A DNA stretch of 64,000 nucleotides from Cardinalis cardinalis (Eukaryota > Chordata > Aves > Passeriformes > Cardinalidae). Below are positions 62,301 to 64,000 of the stretch, in pieces (position 1 is the stretch's first letter; every line of letters begins with the position of its first letter). The stretch spans positions 373,332-437,331 of the forward strand of contig JACDOX010000067.1 of the NCBI GenBank assembly GCA_014549065.1, given 5' to 3'. The notes under the pieces are model-generated. The model made no database searches. It saw only the letters and a program-made list of their open reading frames with translations, and was not told the origin of the DNA. The translations under genes were made by a program, and so were the position numbers.

Positions 62301-64000
62301 AAAGATGATTTTAACGCTAAGAGATTCTGTGAATGAACCACATTCANATTCTCCCTGAAAACAAACATTTATGTGAAATACATTTTTATTCCATTTGTCA
62401 GAGTCACAAAGTAAATACACCATAAGCATATGTAATTCATCACTAGAATTTATAAAAAATAAACACAATTTCCACAGATTACTGAATGTTATACCATATG
62501 AAAGATAGTTACATAACTGTCTCAACAGATGAGCCATTCTCTAGTCACATTCCACAAAACTGAAATATAAAAATGCTTTAAAAAGGTTAATGCCTTTGAT
62601 CAGTTCTGTTATTTTAGATGTTGTAACACAAAAAACCACCAAATCTCTTTAAATTACGTGCTACTAGAAATTAAAGCTCCTCTTTCACCAACAAAAGCAA
62701 CTGTGATGTGCAAACCCAAGTATCAAATATCTCCTTATGGAGAGCTAGCTTCAGTCTTGTTGAGAAAAACAGTAACATGGTCAGAGCCCGAGCCTACTTT
62801 CCATGGGGAACCCAGATATTTTGTTCTTACCAATTTCCATTATTTTCTTAGGGGCTAGGTTAACCCCCTAGCTTCAGAAATAAGGCAAAGGCAACTGTCC
62901 TAGAACTCTCTCCTTTCCACCCCACACTGTCCAAGGCTGGAACTTCTTATCAATTTCAACCACGTTCAAAGAGGAACAGAAGTTTCACAAGTGATAAAGT
63001 TCTTATCAGTTCTAAGAAAACGGGAACCTGAACAGGAGAGACAGACTGGAACTGATACAGAACAACCTGTTGCTATCTAAAATATACACAGTAATTTTGA
63101 GCTGTTTGTCCAGCAAAAACTCAGGGAAAAAAAATCAATACATCTTTGGATTCCAAATATAACTTATTTTAAAGCCAAACATTTATGATGATTAACTATA
63201 GCAAAGNCAGAGTTAGGACCATTGCTAAGCCATGCACTGAATATGCTGCATAATGTAGCTGTCAGGATAGACAAGATTTCAAGCTGTAAGAAAGAAACAT
63301 GGCTGTTTTCAGGGGAAAACACAATGCTTATTATACTGTCCTCCATGTAATTCATCAGCTAAGTAAATGTTAATTTATTTTAAAATCCTGGAAGGATAGC
63401 CTTCTGTGTTAACCAGCCACTAAGCATGCTGCTCAGCAGAGATGGAGCAGATGAGCTGTATGGAAGGCAATTTAAAATAACCCAGTAGACTAAATTTTAT
63501 AGGCAATGCCTCNTGCCAATATCCAAAGGATGATGTTTTATGCAAATTAATTTGCTAATCCACANAAGAGCTAAAATAGTTTGGTGGTTTTCCTTTTCAA
63601 AGGGTTTGTCTTTAACTGCACATTTAACATTCACGTTACTATAACCAAGGTGAGGGTTTGAAGGGATAGCGAATAGACAGTAAATACTAATTAAATATAT
63701 ATTAATTGCTATCCACTGTTTTCACCTTGCAGTATTACAAGGTTGAGGGATAGTTGTTGGGGATTTTGTTGCTGAGTTGGGCTCTTTTTTTTTCTGCAAA
63801 AAACTCCAGTTAGCTGTAGCAGACANGAGTAAAAAATAACGAATTTTTTTAATAGGAAACTGCAGCCAGGACTTTTCTGTTCAGTACTTCTCTAAAAAAT
63901 AATGAATTTATTCAATGTTCAAGTTGAAATGACTGAATTTTATGAGATATTTAAATTATTAAACAAGTATTTTCTTGGAATGGGAAGAATGAGGAAAAAA
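59301..64000 (-). other. TCF12: Upstream flank of HEBAlt; intron of the canonical TCF12 transcript
   Basis: AT-rich, non-coding. I searched the minus-strand frames for canonical upstream exon peptides and found none, so these should lie beyond the window. An inverted repeat enclosing TATAAAA is at 59542-59562. 59420-59500 is still CpG-rich and extends the island's shoulder. No mobile element recognised. Confidence 0.7.
59542..59562. promoter_or_regulatory. Palindrome AACACCT-n5-AGGTGTT enclosing TATAAAA
   Basis: Perfect 8-bp arms (CAACACCT / AGGTGTTG) around a 5-nt centre, so that CTATAAAAG lies across it. AGGTGT is the core of T-box factor half-sites, and TATAAAAG in plus orientation is a good TATA box. 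It lies about 530 bp upstream of the HEBAlt start codon. Function is inferred only. Confidence 0.35.

Overview
The window looks like bird chromosomal DNA. It is a typical vertebrate locus with GT-AG introns, CpG islands and no bacterial-type gene packing. The only interspersed repeats I recognise are pieces of CR1 LINEs, the dominant avian retroposon, and I see no mammal-type SINEs. Scattered single 'n' characters look like ambiguous base calls.

One gene can be supported: TCF12 (HEB), a class I basic helix-loop-helix E-protein, on the minus strand. Thirteen coding exons and one 3'UTR exon lie between about 18845 and 59009. The first exon in the window is the alternative 'HEBAlt' first exon, which sits in a CpG island and encodes a 23-residue N-terminus (starting MYCAYPVP). 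Summed from my boundaries, the HEBAlt reading frame is 1620 nt, or 539 residues plus stop. It is 515 residues if the in-frame 72-nt cassette exon (36294-36365) is skipped. Every exon phase joins correctly. The TCF12 assignment rather than TCF4 or TCF3 rests on three points: the [12 protein letters not shown] stretch in the bHLH, the C-terminus ending NPMGHM, and the 24-codon cassette. Exons for the longer isoform's N-terminus (activation domain 1) were not found and should lie beyond 64000.

Layout: 1-18840 is gene-free DNA downstream of TCF12, with three or four CR1 remnants, an AT hairpin, a few short tandem repeats and at least one stretch that resembles conserved non-coding DNA (about 15850-16700). 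18845-21127 is the 3'UTR exon. 22479-28050 holds the bHLH and C-terminal exons. 28051-35370 is an intron with a dense CpG island (about 30050-30530) that runs directly into a 39-bp x 27 minisatellite (30532-31587). 35371-37364 carries the activation domain 2 helix and the cassette exon. 41915-49497 carries the Ser/Pro-rich central exons. 49498-58940 is a large intron. 58941-59009 is the HEBAlt coding start, and 59010-64000 is its promoter side, which is also an intron of the long isoform.

The most notable features outside the ordinary gene model are the intronic CpG island joined to the minisatellite, a bird-type 9-nt extension at one exon start, an exon with an A-rich rather than pyrimidine-rich acceptor, and a T-box-like palindrome enclosing a TATA motif near the HEBAlt island. 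I found no clearly new biological system; the island plus minisatellite is the best candidate for something undescribed.
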